DNA from: Hexactinellida sp. DTS-2022
Taxonomy: Eukaryota > Porifera > Hexactinellida
Assembly (NCBI GenBank): GCA_028753945.1
Contig: JAPNXP010000003.1
Span: 3,906,001-3,970,000, forward strand
DNA length: 64,000 nucleotides
Reading direction: 5' to 3'
Part shown: positions 1 to 11,459 of the stretch, piece after piece
Layout of the letters: each line of letters opens with the position of its first letter
How positions within the stretch are numbered: the stretch's first letter is position 1
The notes under the pieces: generated by a model
What the model saw: the letters and a program-made list of their open reading frames with translations, nothing else
Told to the model about the DNA's origin: nothing
Databases searched by the model: none
Position numbers and translations under genes: made by a program

Positions 1-2395
1 CCCTCGAACTAGCGTCTGCTTCAATGATGAAATTCTTTTCCCAGTCCGGAAAGGCTAACGTTACTGGTTCTTGGGTAAGCATGTGTCGCAGCGTGTCGAA
101 TGCCTCGTCGTGTAGATGGGACCACCCAAATCTTGATCCCTTCCTTGTCAACTCGTACAGCGGGGCTGCCAGCTGTGCCATGTTGGGGATATACGATCGG
201 TAAAAATTGACACTCCCTAAAAATCGCTGCAATTCTGCTACTGTTGTGGGTCTGGGGAACTTAGATAATTTCATTGCTGCGGACACTAGAGGTTTCCTTC
301 CGTCTTTCGATACTAAATGTCCCAAGAATTCTACTTCGCGGCGGAAGAACTGACATTTCCTCATTTTGACGTGAAGATTTGCAGCCCGCAAGCGCTCGAA
401 CAATGCCCGTAGGTCCTCCATGTGTTGTTCGAAATCCTGAGAGAATATAATACAGTCGTCAATGTACGCCTCCACGTGTTTGAGACCTCGGAGCGCGGTA
501 TCCATCAGGCGCTGGAAAGTTGCTTGAGCGTTGACAAGGCCAAATGGCATTACAGTCATCTCAAATAAGCCTTTTGGCGTATTGAACGCCGTTTTCTCAA
601 TGTCTTCGTTTCTGACTGGTACACCCCAATAGGCCGCCGATATATCTAATACTGAGAAGTGGCTAAAGCCATGTAGTCTGTCTAATATTGCCTGTATTTG
701 TGGTATCCCATATGCATCCTTTTTTGTAACGCTATTCAACCGCCGATAATCTATGGCGAAGCGTTGGCGTCCGTCCTTTTTCATCACTAGTATCACATTG
801 CTGGCCCACGGTGAGTTGGAGGTACGGCACAATCCCTGGTGCAGCATTTCATCAAGTTGTCTATTAATTTCTTCTTCCCAACGAGGCGGATTCCGGAACG
901 GTCTGGATTTGATTGGCGCCGCGTTTCCAGTGTCTATCACATGCTCGCATTCTGATGTGCGGCCTGGTTTGTCATTAAACACGTCATCGAACTCATTCAG
1001 TAGTGTTGCGAATCTATCTCGCTGCTCCAATTCAATGTCCGTATCCAGAGAATTTAATAGCTTTTCCTCTTGATCCCTAATCAGTTTAACTGATCGGGCT
1101 CTGTCTAGTGGGCTTCCTCCGAATACCTCCTCTTCTATCTCAACCCTTGCTCTGCCCAGTGTGATGCTTCTATCATTCCAATTAAAGACCACTCGACCGA
1201 ATAGTTGGAGAAATTGCCGCCCCAGTAATAGTGATTGGTCCTCCCCAACTAAAACATGAACCCTTGTCCAACGTGTTCCCTCTCCAGGTACTTTGATGGG
1301 TAATTCGATGCTCCCGATCACTGATATAGGGGTACCTGATACTCCATATATGTGACTGACCTCCGGCTCTAGGTATTTTCTTAGCCCCATCTCATCCATT
1401 GTCTGTGTATCCATTACGTTTACTTTAGCGCCTGTGTCTAACAACGCATAAACTTGTCTGCCTCGAATTTGCACTACAATAGAAACAGATTTTTCGTCGC
1501 ATGCTCCAATCTTCTTTACGTAGTCACGGCTTTTCGCCTTGCTACCCCGCGTTGCAACCCAAACTCCGCTACGACAATCGGCCGCGTCATGGCCCTTAAT
1601 ATGACACTTCCCGCAAACGCGCTGCGGGCAATTTATGTAACCATGCCCCCTTCTTCCGCATGTGAAACATTCGAGGTTGTCGTATCTTCGTTTGGTACCT
1701 CCCCGATTAGGTGTCCAACGCGCTTTGCGACCCGTTTGTCGGATCTCGTAGACATCAGAATGTCGTTGCTCAGAGGCGGAGCCGCTGGAGCAAGAATCGC
1801 CAGGTGGATCCTGTTCGATCATCTTGCAGTGGTCAGTAACCCTCTCGTCTCTTTCTCGTTTCCCATAATCCAAAGCAATATCTGCCTGCCGCAGACTCTG
1901 TTGCACTACGGCTATAAACTCTCGCATCTGCACATCTGTCACTGGGTCATCTTCTCGCTCTTTGATCCACTTCTTCAAACCTGACTGTACCCTATTTGGT
2001 AGTTGCGTGGTTAGTATCACACAGACCTGCCTATTGAGGAACCGCGCTCGTTTGGCTTCCCTCCACAGTAACGTAAAGAAAACTTCCACTCGCGTTCCTC
2101 TACCCCAAATCATACTGCACACTCGTGATGTGGCCTCGAACATGTCGATGGGTGGGTCTAGAGTATTGCGCAAAATTTTGAACGCCGCTTCTATTGTGTC
2201 CTCTTGTATCGCTAGTAACGCCGTATCCCTTTCAAATTCATTTCTGCATACGTATGATGGTATAATTTGTACCACCGCTTTCTCACCTGCGTGAGCCGCC
2301 AAAGAACTTGTTGCCGCCGCAAATAGAGGTTGCCAATCCTCTATCCTTTCATCGGGTTTTAGCGAAGGGATCGTGATATTCATTGGGGCCGCCAT
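1..2395 (-). CDS. Ty3/gypsy gag-protease-RT polyprotein, 3' end beyond window
   Basis: The minus strand is open without a stop from an ATG at 2395 to the window edge (about 798 codons); I checked the frame codon by codon down to about 420 and by motif below that. Order: gag-like region (about residues 1-240); two CCHC zinc knuckles of spacing C-x2-C-x4-H-x4-C (about 243-275); retropepsin with ALLDTGAKVNVMD (catalytic D about 320); reverse transcriptase with motif A LDISAAYW and catalytic YIDD at about 644; then the start of RNase H (EADAS). Gag and pol share one frame, so no frameshift is needed. Known role of the family: capsid, protease and RT of an LTR retrotransposon. RNase H end, integrase and left LTR lie outside the window. 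No LTR or primer-binding site could be recognised upstream of the ATG. The uninterrupted frame suggests recent activity. Confidence 0.93.
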   Translation of the reverse strand, partial: MAAPMNITIPSLKPDERIEDWQPLFAAATSSLAAHAGEKAVVQIIPSYVCRNEFERDTALLAIQEDTIEAAFKILRNTLDPPIDMFEATSRVCSMIWGRGTRVEVFFTLLWREAKRARFLNRQVCVILTTQLPNRVQSGLKKWIKEREDDPVTDVQMREFIAVVQQSLRQADIALDYGKRERDERVTDHCKMIEQDPPGDSCSSGSASEQRHSDVYEIRQTGRKARWTPNRGGTKRRYDNLECFTCGRRGHGYINCPQRVCGKCHIKGHDAADCRSGVWVATRGSKAKSRDYVKKIGACDEKSVSIVVQIRGRQVYALLDTGAKVNVMDTQTMDEMGLRKYLEPEVSHIYGVSGTPISVIGSIELPIKVPGEGTRWTRVHVLVGEDQSLLLGRQFLQLFGRVVFNWNDRSITLGRARVEIEEEVFGGSPLDRARSVKLIRDQEEKLLNSLDTDIELEQRDRFATLLNEFDDVFNDKPGRTSECEHVIDTGNAAPIKSRPFRNPPRWEEEINRQLDEMLHQGLCRTSNSPWASNVILVMKKDGRQRFAIDYRRLNSVTKKDAYGIPQIQAILDRLHGFSHFSVLDISAAYWGVPVRNEDIEKTAFNTPKGLFEMTVMPFGLVNAQATFQRLMDTALRGLKHVEAYIDDCIIFSQDFEQHMEDLRALFERLRAANLHVKMRKCQFFRREVEFLGHLVSKDGRKPLVSAAMKLSKFPRPTTVAELQRFLGSVNFYRSYIPNMAQLAAPLYELTRKGSRFGWSHLHDEAFDTLRHMLTQEPVTLAFPDWEKNFIIEADASSR

Positions 2396-2574
2396 AGAGT
2401 AGCTGGACTATTTGTATTTATGTCAAGCGCGAACTAATAAGTATACAAGTGAGATAAATAGAAATACAAATAAGTGAAGCTAAACTAGAAACTAAGTTAC
2501 ATGCCTAACACAGTACCTCGATGTAATTAACTAATAATACTATATGGGTGTATAACATAGCGTGATCGCTACAA
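2396..2574. other. Leader of the gypsy element, no gene seen
   Basis: Stretch between the gag ATG and the next repeat. No LTR end, primer-binding site or open frame was recognised. The 5' LTR may be missing or too diverged to see by eye. Confidence 0.4.
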
Positions 2575-2679
2575 GACCCATAGAAAATGCATTACTTCAC
2601 TAATCCGAACGAATTCACTAATCGGAACAGAATTTTTTTGAATCGGAACACCTCTGTTCGGATTAGCGAGGGTGTACTG
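2575..2679. mobile_element. Right end of a TA-target (pogo/Tigger-like) MITE
   Basis: About 105 bp closely matching the right end of the complete element at 31474-31785, ending GCGAGGGTGTACTG followed by TA. The left terminus is absent, so this is a truncated copy beside the gypsy leader. Confidence 0.75.
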
Positions 2680-2845
2680 TAATATTTTAACATCAATATT
2701 ATGACAGCAAAATAAATAAAATACAATTATTTGCAATAATTATTAATTTAAGAATTATTGAGCTATTAATTAACTAATAATTTATAACTATTGAGCAATG
2801 AGAATAACTTATACATATCATAATTTCCCAAACAAATTACAGTAA

Positions 2846-3217
2846 GGCCACTGTTTGTTGGAATCTTGTTTCAGCTCCACCGCCCGCGTCAGATTTCACT
2901 CCCGCACGAATATTGTCATTATTGTCATTATTTCCATTATTACACCTACATTTCAGAGTAAGGCCACTGTTCGTTGCCAATTATATGGTAGGACACACTC
3001 TAAAACAGCCATAATTAGCTAGTAACAAAATCAGAACCTATAACAAGCATTATTACCCAACGGTTGCACTTTTATCAATAAGCACTCACAAATTAGAATA
3101 TTTGCTAAGATAATTATTAACTATGTCATCATCAAATAATGAGATAATGATAATGAGATTCCGCCCGCCCGCATCCTCTGATAGACTTCGTGTGGAGCTG
3201 AAACAATATTGTCATTA
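2846..3217. mobile_element. TAA-flanked TIR element, truncated copy
   Basis: Begins TAA|GGCCACTGTT. It matches the complete 374 bp element at 63357-63730 in the opposite orientation, including the GTTTCAGCTCCAC subterminal repeat at both ends. It stops short of the expected right terminus. The 3 bp TAA target and GG start suggest a PIF/Harbinger-type MITE. Confidence 0.75.
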
Positions 3218-3457
3218 TTAATTAATACACCTGGCTTAACTAATCACAACTCAAAATGAATTTTTGGCACGTGTTATTAAGTAATAGTGTGTACTTCACT
3301 AGCCACAGGTGAACTCATTAATAATATTATTTGATTTGAAATCTCAAATTAATTGATTTTATTTTATTTGAGTGAAGAAAAAATCATTTAATTACAGCTC
3401 TTGCAATGGAGTGTGTTAATTAAGTACCAATGTGAGAACTGTCTTGAGAATATTTAG

Positions 3458-4240
3458 ATTCAACTGAATTGATGAATTCACATTTCAAAGAGAAACACGC
3501 GATCAATGCAGAACCACTTTCTGTTGAGAATATCGAGATTTCTAGTAGCAACTTTGAATCTTTACAAGAAAGTGATCTAGAGCAGCAGGTTGAATATAGT
3601 CAGTTCTCTGAAGATGATATTCATGATAAGGAATACTTAGATGAGTTAGATGTAGGAACAAATATCAGTGTGGAGTGCAATTCAACTTATGTTGCCAACT
3701 CGCCAGGTGTCTCCCAGGCTATGACTTTAGACCTGATTAAAAGACGATATGCAGATATTGTAGAATTTCCAGATTTTGTCATTACCAAAGTTTCTAACTT
3801 TACAATGGAGGAAACCGGAACTGATGATATAATGGAGAAGTCTCCTCCTGCAGACGATGCCACCTCCGAGTGCTTACTAACCCACGTATCAGAGACAATG
3901 GATATTACAGGCATTGACGCTGGAGAAGACATACCAACAAATAGTAAAACACTATCGTCCCATAAAGAATCAATAAAGGTGGAAGACATTGGTCCTTATT
4001 TTTGCCCAGATTGTGATAAAGGGCTAGGTCATTCATTTCATGCTTTCCGATCTCATATGGGAAGGAATAAAGGTATTTGTGGGCAACGTAATTCTGCGAG
4101 AAAATTCTATACCTGCCCTTATTGTAACACTGATTATGCTCGTCTCCGGACTCTAGAAAGACATAACACAAAGTATGGCGTTAACTGCAGAACCTGGCAG
4201 ATTTCTATGAACAATAGGAAACAACTCCAATTGTTAGCAG
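3458..4240 (+). CDS. Paired C2HC zinc-finger exon A of an inferred multi-exon gene
   Basis: Open from 3448 to 4326. A Ser/Glu/Asp-rich stretch of about 170 residues is followed by two zinc-finger-like modules: C-x2-C-x13-H-x7-C (starts YFCPDCDKGLGHSF) and C-x2-C-x12-H-x7-C (starts FYTCPYCNTDYARL). The same pair occurs at 16.7 kb, and the second finger at 22.7 kb. A donor AG|GTATAGT follows codon position 1 at 4240, a phase-1 junction. The 5' end is less certain: either an acceptor TTTAG|AT at 3457/3458 (also phase 1 but with a weak pyrimidine tract), or a first exon starting at ATG 3472. Likely role, inferred only: DNA-binding regulator. No BTB or other partner domain is visible in the window. 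Confidence 0.68.
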
Positions 4241-4412
4241 GTATAGTGTACAATTTTTATTGTGAAAATTCCAAAAATACTCTTAACTATTTTGAAAATT
4301 TCCAAATATACTCAATTAATTTGTAAATATACTCAAGTTAATCCAAATATACCCAAGTTTTATTGGATTATTGAAACTAGTATGGTACTCCAACCACAAA
4401 TATTTATTAGTA

Positions 4413-4512
4413 CAAGCTGCTCGTCTGCTCTACGCGCGACCTTACAACATGTACTGGGGCCTGCGGCCCTCGCTTGTTTTCAAGCATGTTCCTTTTCAAT
4501 TTAAATGTCATT
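4413..4512 (+). repeat. Dispersed GC-rich palindromic repeat, copy 1
   Basis: Contains TCTACGCGCGACC and GGGGCCTGCGGCCCTCGCTTG. About 95 bp recur at 16466-16562 (inverted) and 57490-57590 (same orientation). The self-complementary GCGC and GGCC blocks suggest hairpins. Copies 1 and 2 lie just inside the two ends of the inferred first intron of the zinc-finger gene. Confidence 0.7.
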
Positions 4513-4904
4513 CTTGATGAGTGGCCCTAGCTTTCTATTTATATCCGTAGATCCTAGCTATAGGTTTATATATGGAGTATGGACAGAGTAAATAATTTGG
4601 ATATTTATACTAATTTGGACAGATAATTTTCTAGATATTAAAGCTTGTCCGTGTATAATAATATACCAACTCCTGAACTCCAAATATAATATTAAATATC
4701 ACTAAGAAACTGTACCAGTGGACCCCTAACTTTGTGATGTGGAGAAGTTATTGTATTGATTGATAATAATTTGATATCTAATAATACAATGGAATGTTAG
4801 AAATGTAGGGCTAGATAGACAGAACACAAATAACTGATTAGATGACTGAACTTCCTCTCGACCAATTAGACTACAGTCAGTATTCTAGAATTCACACTTA
4901 ACAT

Positions 4905-5168
4905 TTGACAGACACTAAAGCATTCGATTATTCTAATTGAATGCTAGCTGCTAATCCATACTGAAATAACCATCGAATTTAATTGGCGAAGGTTTTGACA
5001 CCTTTTGTGATGGAAGATGTGAACATTTTTTTAGATATTGAACTTGTTTGTACATACAGTATTCCCTACCCCCTGCCATATTTTAAGTCTGTAGCTTTTA
5101 CCAGTTCCTCAATCAATTCTGAACAAACAAACAAACACAAAAACATTGTGATTTAATATATAAGATAG
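4905..5168 (+). repeat. Dispersed foldback repeat family, copy 1
   Basis: Shares long near-identical blocks with 58345-58560, ending in an AACA-rich run and TGATTTAATATATAAGAT. Other members lie at 14.8, 15.2, 17.0, 21.6 and 59.1 kb. No coding capacity was seen. Superfamily not established; Helitron-like is one possibility. Confidence 0.65.
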
Positions 5169-6726
5169 AGTCTGATAGACCAAATATAGCCTTTCTAAAC
5201 TTGAGTAGTTTATTGAAAAGTTGAGTAAATTTGGAATTTATTGACAAAAACTTTAGCAGATTCGGAAAGATTTAGTTTTATATTTCAGTGTCAGCAAAAA
5301 GTTGAGGCTTAATTGTGCATTTTTATATTTAATTTCAAAGGTTTGTTCGTTAATGCAAATATAATCAGGTCTACTTATTATGAGCAAGCACTATGATCCA
5401 AATTTAACAACTGATTGGGTTTGTATTAAGTTGAGTTCGCATAATATGAAGTCTCTCTATTATGAACACATTTTTGGTCCCTTGCTAGCTTGATGTTCAT
5501 TATAAAAGAACTTGACTGTAGTCAGTGTAGTGTCTTTTGGATTTAGTAGTGCCACCTACAAAATGCAATGTATCGGTCACAACTGGCCACTTAAATGAGG
5601 GACACATTTTGTAGGTGTACACTTCCTCTAACTTCCATAATTAAGTCCAATCCAATTTTATGCCAATATTCGTAATCAACACTAAATTTGACGCCATTCA
5701 AATTTTTCTTTGACGACGCAGGAATGTTGTAGGAATTTAACAACATTCCATTGTCCTTAGACCCCTTATTTAACTTCACTCAGGTTCCACAAGCTAGTAT
5801 ACACATGCGGACCCTCTTAACTGTCATATGGTGACTGTAAGTTCACTTGTGTAGTATCTCCCTAGAAAACAGTGGGAGGGTGTTAAATCCCTAATAATCC
5901 CCCTTTCGGCGCATGCGCTTCCATATAGTATGTACCACACTTTATGCATGTAATGGGAAGTGTATTTACTAAAAAAAATTGTGTTCGTCGATCAGACGAA
6001 CACAATTAATACGCATCTTCGGATACGACTAACCATTCCATGCCTTTTCAATCAAATTCATTCGTTAAAATACGATTCCGGACAATTTCCACAATACCCT
6101 GGTGCTCCTCTTATTTACAGTAGTCAATAGAACATAAAATGCATATATCATCTCATAGCACAGTGGGCACAAAGTTCTGTTTCGGCCCGTTGTGAAACTT
6201 TAAGCTAACTTGAGGGCCGGAAGAATGTGAGGATATATTCTGCTACCATTGCAATAAAGTTTTGTAATTAAACTTTCCAGATGAATTTATATCCTTTGTT
6301 TCTCAGTTTATTACAAAAAGCCCTTACTACCTAACATTCAAATCATGTTTTGGAGTCGGCTATTTATACAAATAAAATATACCCAACTTTTAGCGGAAGC
6401 AAGACCATTCATTACGAACAATTCATTAGGGATACCGACATTTCGATACAGACAATTCGATACACGATAATTCGATACAAATACTGGACTCACGTAAATT
6501 TGAGAGAATAATGCTCATCTTTGAAAAATATAATATGTTTATTGTCCAATCCTGAATATTGATGTTTCACAAGTTCGTCCTTTTGTGAACTTTGCATTCT
6601 CTCAATTTGTAAAATGGTATACAATTACTTGTGCTTAAGGTGGTAATAATACACTAAGCAATGATGTTTCTTTCGCGAGTTGTCGGTCAGTATAAATAAA
6701 TGTGTATCTATGACAAACAAAGAATA
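5169..6726. other. Intronic AT-rich sequence, no gene recognised
   Basis: About 1.5 kb inside the inferred first intron of the zinc-finger gene. Apart from the hairpin at 5977-6007, only short AT-rich runs and short unconvincing frames are visible. Confidence 0.5.
5977..6007. other. Perfect 13 bp hairpin
   Basis: AATTGTGTTCGTC, a 5 nt loop, then GACGAACACAATT. Perfect stem in otherwise unremarkable sequence. It could be the remnant centre of a foldback element; no function is assigned. Confidence 0.7.
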
Positions 6727-6884
6727 CAGTTGAAACCGGATATTTTTAACACATTCTTTTAACGAAAATTTGTTAAAATATCCGATTGTTAAAAATACCC
6801 GATTTTACAACAACAACAATAATTAATTATTTACAAGAAAATGTGTTAAATATATCCGGTGTTAAAAATATCCGGTTTCAACTG
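6727..6884. mobile_element. 158 bp TA-target MITE (pogo/Tigger-like)
   Basis: Flanked by TA on both sides (6725-6726, 6885-6886). Terminal inverted repeats start CAGTTGAAACCGGATATTTT and match at both ends. The CAGT...ACTG termini and TA target are typical of the pogo/Tigger branch of Tc1/mariner. No coding capacity. Confidence 0.88.
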
Positions 6885-7129
6885 TAGTAGGAGAAACTAT
6901 TCACTGGAAATGTGAACAGAGGTTGCCGGCAAATTGCCGAGCAAGAATATTTACAAAATATTCTGAAATCCAAAATTGTTCTGAAATTGTATTTACCAAA
7001 TATTCTGAAAACGAACATTTGCATGGCTCAGATGAGCAGAAAATATGCTGCTATGAAACAAAACCGGAATAAAAAGAAAGGCAGTGGTTACAATATAATA
7101 GCTCACATAATTGTTGGAGAGAGTCTCCC

Positions 7130-8790
7130 GACAGTTTCAGAGGGCACAGCTGCAAAGTTACCAAAATTGACAGTTTAAAAAGAACAATTCAACGGCAACG
7201 TCAACGAGTGCTTGCAGCCCCCATACAACCGATTAGTCTTGGTGAACTCGAGATTCCAATGGAATACAGCAGTGTTCCGCAACCCTTCATTTGCCGGCCG
7301 CATGCGGCCGGAAAATTACTTTTTGCGGCCTGCAGAATTTCAGACAATAATTGTTTTATAGAATCACTTATGGATTTGAAGTTCCATGCATTATTGCATT
7401 TTAAATTGTTCCTAGGACCATTTTTCCACCGAAAACTTTTGGGGGATCAATTTTCCAGTGACATACATTTTTAGGTACTTGTATCAGATCTTGAGTCTCC
7501 CAAATCTTATTTTCCATCAAGTTGATTCTGCATAATTAATTATTGAGTAACTAAATAAACATAACTCAAAGGGACCAATTTTCCAAGGGGTCCAAAATTT
7601 CCGTGACAGGCCTATGGTATCGTATTTTGAGGCGCTGTATGATACACTAATATAAACCATGGATATGCTATTACAAAGTATACTGTGGTATTTTGAGGCG
7701 CTCTGGTAGATTGAGACGCTACTATAAATGTGTTGGCCTCGAGATTCCTTTTCATATTTTAATGGACTTTGAAAAGGCTGCAATAAATAGCTTTCAGCAA
7801 TACTGGCCGAACACCCAAGTGAAGGGTTGTTTCTTCATTTAACACAAAACATCTGGAGGAAGGTATACACCAGGGTTCCGCAAACTAGGTTTTTCAGGCC
7901 GCATGCGGCCTGAAAGAACCTTATGTGTGGCCTGATAGCGCAATGAAAATTTGTTTCACTTGTGGCCTGAGAGATATTTCTAATTTCATCTGGCCTGTAC
8001 ACATATACACACTGATTATACCTTTTGACTAGAGCCCGTTATGCACTTTTTGCTTAGAAATTGGTTTAGTTCTAGTATTACAACAACATAATAGTTTTGT
8101 AATAAATTCCGAAAAATTTCTCGATATTGTTTGCGGCCTGAGGAAAATTTTGTTAAGATTATGTGGCCTGATAAGAATTAAAGTTTGCGGAACCCTGGTA
8201 TACACGGAGTTGGATTACAGGTACAATACACTCAAGATGCAGACTTGGCAATGCGTATTCGATTACTACAAGCCAGGCCTTCATCTGGCCTGATTTTACG
8301 GAAAATGCTGGAAGGGTGCGAGAAATTGGAATTAATTTGGGTGCGCACTGCGCACCCAGAGTATTTTTAACATTAATTTTTGGTATTTTTTTGTTAAATG
8401 TACTATTTTTGGTAAATTTGGGTGCGCGATTGTAAAATCAACATCACCTAGGGTGCGCGGATCTCTTAGGGCCATATGAAGGACTGCTACAAGCCCTGGC
8501 TTTCGCTGCACAAAACGAAGTACCAGAGCTCCTCACGCTTGTGGCTCAACAACTACCATACCAGAAGCGAGTGATCTCATCTTGTACTTCAGGAATACTT
8601 ATGTAGGACATTTTCTATCAGGAGGCTCATTTCAAGCACCTCTCTTCCCAATTCCAATGTGGAACTATTTCTAAGAAATACCTTTCGGATTACCACGGAC
8701 AAATAATGCCGTTGAAGCCTTGCACCGATCAATTTTTGCTCAGATTTAGCTTCGGTTTTTCCATAATAACTAAAAAATTATTCATTATGG
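7130..8790 (+). pseudogene. MULE (MuDR) transposase relic, FLYWCH-type
   Basis: Fragments in several frames appear in the order expected for FLYWCH/MULE transposases. At about 7150-7222 is a basic LKRTIQRQRQRVL segment; at about 7762-7862 the core DFEKAAINSF...KGCFFHLTQNIWRKV; after the hAT insertion at 7871-8197 the frame resumes with YTELDYRYNTLKMQTWQCVF; at about 8480-8740 come LFPIPMWNYF and LPRTNNAVEALHRSI. Frameshifts, stops and a large deletion between 7257 and about 7740 (direct repeat CTCGAGATTCC at both edges) show it is dead. MULE transposases catalyse cut-and-paste transposition. A second relic of the type is at 44700-45413, minus strand. Confidence 0.85.
7871..8197. mobile_element. 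hAT MITE inserted in the MULE relic
   Basis: CAGGGTTCCGCAAACT...AGTTTGCGGAACCCTG with a perfect 8 bp target duplication GTATACAC (7863-7870, 8198-8205). It splits the MULE frame exactly, so it came later than the MULE. A related but incomplete end (CAGTGTTCCGCAACCC) is seen at about 7269. Confidence 0.95.
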
Positions 8791-8818
8791 CAAATTTTCC
8801 CTTTAATCACATACGTAT

Positions 8819-9664
8819 TAGACCTCTGCGCGGGTCATATGCGGGACCCGCGCCCGCCCCGCATCTATTGGTAATTGACCCGCCCCGCCCCGAAAATCCG
8901 AATTTATAAACAAATGAACCCGCAACAACCTGCACCAACCCTTGATATCCAATCTTCTCGCCAGGATATAATACGGTGTAAACCATAGGCGTCGTTGCAG
9001 GGGGGGGGGCAGCATAGGTCTCCCCCCCCCCAGATTTCGTCCCCTCAACTGGCGTTTATCTTGAAAATTAGTTGAAACAGTGGAGGATAACAGGTTTTTA
9101 ATTTGCCCCAAATTTCAAGTTGCATAAAGCTTTCTCAGTAAATTTACATCTCACTTACGTTATTAATTTAAAAATTATGTGTGATTTTTGTGTATTCATT
9201 GCAACATAAAATAAAAGTCTTTAAATGTTCTCTGGCTGCCCCCCTCCTCCCCAGATTTTCAGAAAAATTGGAAAGTTCGACGCCTATGGTGTAAACACTC
9301 AGCGCACAATTGCGGGCACAAACATATTTACATCCTTAAGGAATAAGAAGACGGCAATATGTTTTGGGCGGAAATTTGAAGAGCCAATTATGAGTTTATT
9401 ATTTGGAATTACGAAATAATTTACTATACAATTCGTTCGATTGCAAAACCATCTTAAGATTATATTGATCATTAATTATGTTAAGGAACTATAGAGGGGT
9501 CCGTTGTTACAATAAGTGGGCACTGCGGCCCCCCAAATAAGCCTTAGCGAGAACTTGCGCTGACCCGCACCAATCCGCAAGACGAATCCGTGACCCGCCC
9601 CGAAAATATTCTGATCCTTTGACCCGCAACCCGCATTTATTAACCCGCCCTGCGCAGTGCTCTA
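8819..9664. mobile_element. hAT-type element rich in GACCCGC motif
   Basis: Termini TAGACCTCTGCGCGGGT and RC of CCCTGCGCAGTGCTCTA. Near-perfect 8 bp target duplication ATACGTAT/ATACGTAC (8811-8818, 9665-9672). Both subterminal regions are filled with the short motif GACCCGC and its complement. It contains the nested element 8984-9288. Confidence 0.85.
8984..9288. mobile_element. hAT MITE, CATAGGCGTCG family
   Basis: Ends CATAGGCGTCG...CGACGCCTATG with a perfect 8 bp duplication GTGTAAAC (8976-8983, 9289-9296). It lies inside the element at 8819-9664. Relatives are at 12954, 33780, 42118 and 51895. Confidence 0.93.
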
Positions 9665-9672
9665 ATACGTAC

Positions 9673-10595
9673 TTGTTATGTTAATTTTGTCAAATGTTGA
9701 TTTGATTTTTTCGGTGACAGTGCGGAAACTATTTTACTGTCTATAAGTCTACAGTCAATTAAATCTTATTCCACAACTTTGATATCTCTATAATCTAGAT
9801 GGATGTTGAATATTAAATTACAAAAATTATTTATATCGAACTATTACTAAACATATAGTATACGTATATCAGTGTATTTAGTGGTTAATCCACTAACCTT
9901 TATTATATACTATATGCAAGAGAAGATATTCTAAAGAGATTTATACTTCTAGTGCCACCGATTGTTAAATTTAGGATTTTTGAGAGTGGGTCCCTAATAC
10001 ACGTAGAAGCTGACCATAAATGGGTTTGCAGTGTTTCCATATATGGTCATAAGTGTTTTTTTCCAAATTTACTGCCCTTTTCCGGGGTGGAAAAAACCGG
10101 GTTTTTTCCGGGGTGCTCTTTTCTGGCAAACACTGATTATTTATAATAATTTATGATTTGCGTCCGTGTTCACAGGAACTAAAGTTTTAGTCAGAAGAAT
10201 AATTAATGACTGCACTTCTTAATTATCAGGATAAGTGATTACTTTCTGTAAACATGATTGCAATATTCGCACATACTTTACAATGTTTACATTATAATAC
10301 AAACAATTTCAAATATACAAGTTTTTAGAATCCAATATTAATTAATTAATTAAGAGAATAGAATGAGAGATGTACACAATATTATTGTTACTATAACAAT
10401 GTTAGGTATTTTAAGCGACTCCAGGTTTTTTTAATTTCCATAATCTGCGTGACTCTAATTGACTCCTGCTTGGGAATGATCTTACTTGTGCCGATGTTCT
10501 TCTCTCCAAATATGAAATATACGTATCTGCCTTTTAAAGAGGATGAATCTCATATAAATGTAAAGCAACATATTATCTCGGATTATGATTTACCA
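9673..10595. other. No gene recognised
   Basis: AT-rich stretch with short frames that look like nothing known. A local GGGGTG/TTTTCC-rich patch lies around 10080-10120. Nothing else supportable. Confidence 0.5.
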
Positions 10596-10599
10596 ACGA

Positions 10600-11305
10600 G
10601 AGTGCATCGTATTAGTGAGTCATTACCTAATAATGAATTAAGTATTAATTATCTCATTATCTCAAAATTATCGAAGTTAGGCATATAAAATGTATTATCA
10701 ATGAATAGGAAGTTACCTAATCCGGATAGATCTGTACCAGCCTAGTTTACATAACATTCATAGTTTTTGAGTTATGGCACATTTCAGGGGTGTAGGAATG
10801 GGGGGGGGGGCCGTGGCCTCCCCAACATCCAACACTGGGGGGGGCCTGCCCCCCCCCCCTATGAATTTACTATAAATCAAAAAACATTTAGCTGCATATG
10901 CATATCGGGCATATATGATGCATTATTTTGAATTATTGAATACCTCTATTTACTGATCCAATTAAAATTAAGTGACTGATATGTTAATTGTTAAATATAC
11001 AAACAGTGTTGAATGCATAGTATACACTAACCAGCCAAAAGTATTTGAACAATTGGAGTTTTAATGCAAACAAACAAGATAATTCGCAACCAAAATTACC
11101 ATAACGTCATCAGATGATGACATATCACAATTCTGGAGGGTGCTATGTATACCTGGATACCATATTCCTATATAGTTATAATACACTTTTCAGCTCTATC
11201 ATTGCTAATTATTGGAATAAAGATCAATTCTCCATTTTTCAATGCACTTTAAGTGATCCATGGTTCAAACCAGCACTCAGGCCTTTTATATCGAAGGTCA
11301 CGATT
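10600..11305. mobile_element. Degenerate copy of the GTGACCTTCG palindromic element
   Basis: Segments at about 10630-10785 and 11100-11305 match the interior and right arm of the elements at 11645-12417 and 37747-38607, ending TCGAAGGTCACG. It is interrupted by a poly-G/poly-C-rich insertion at about 10786-10860. Confidence 0.6.
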
Positions 11306-11459
11306 GAGTCAAGTTCGGGAAATAATTAATTAAAGTTTCTTCATTATCTAAAGTACTATTATAGTAAGAGTACGCTAACTCTTCGCGAAATTGAAAATTC
11401 CAATCTTTACATGTAGAAATCTGCCAGTCTGTATGTGGGTGGCGAAAGCTTGGTAGTAC

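Noticed and set aside
753-2294. Plus-strand frames opposite the gypsy polyprotein
   Set aside because: The opposite strand carries a continuous frame with zinc knuckles, protease and RT motifs; the plus-strand frames are its shadows.
2396-2640. 5' LTR of the left-edge gypsy element
   Set aside because: No TG...CA boundaries, primer-binding site or direct repeat could be shown from this window alone.
7208-7474. 88-codon plus-strand frame
   Set aside because: It joins the end of a MULE fragment to an unrelated repeat; not a gene.
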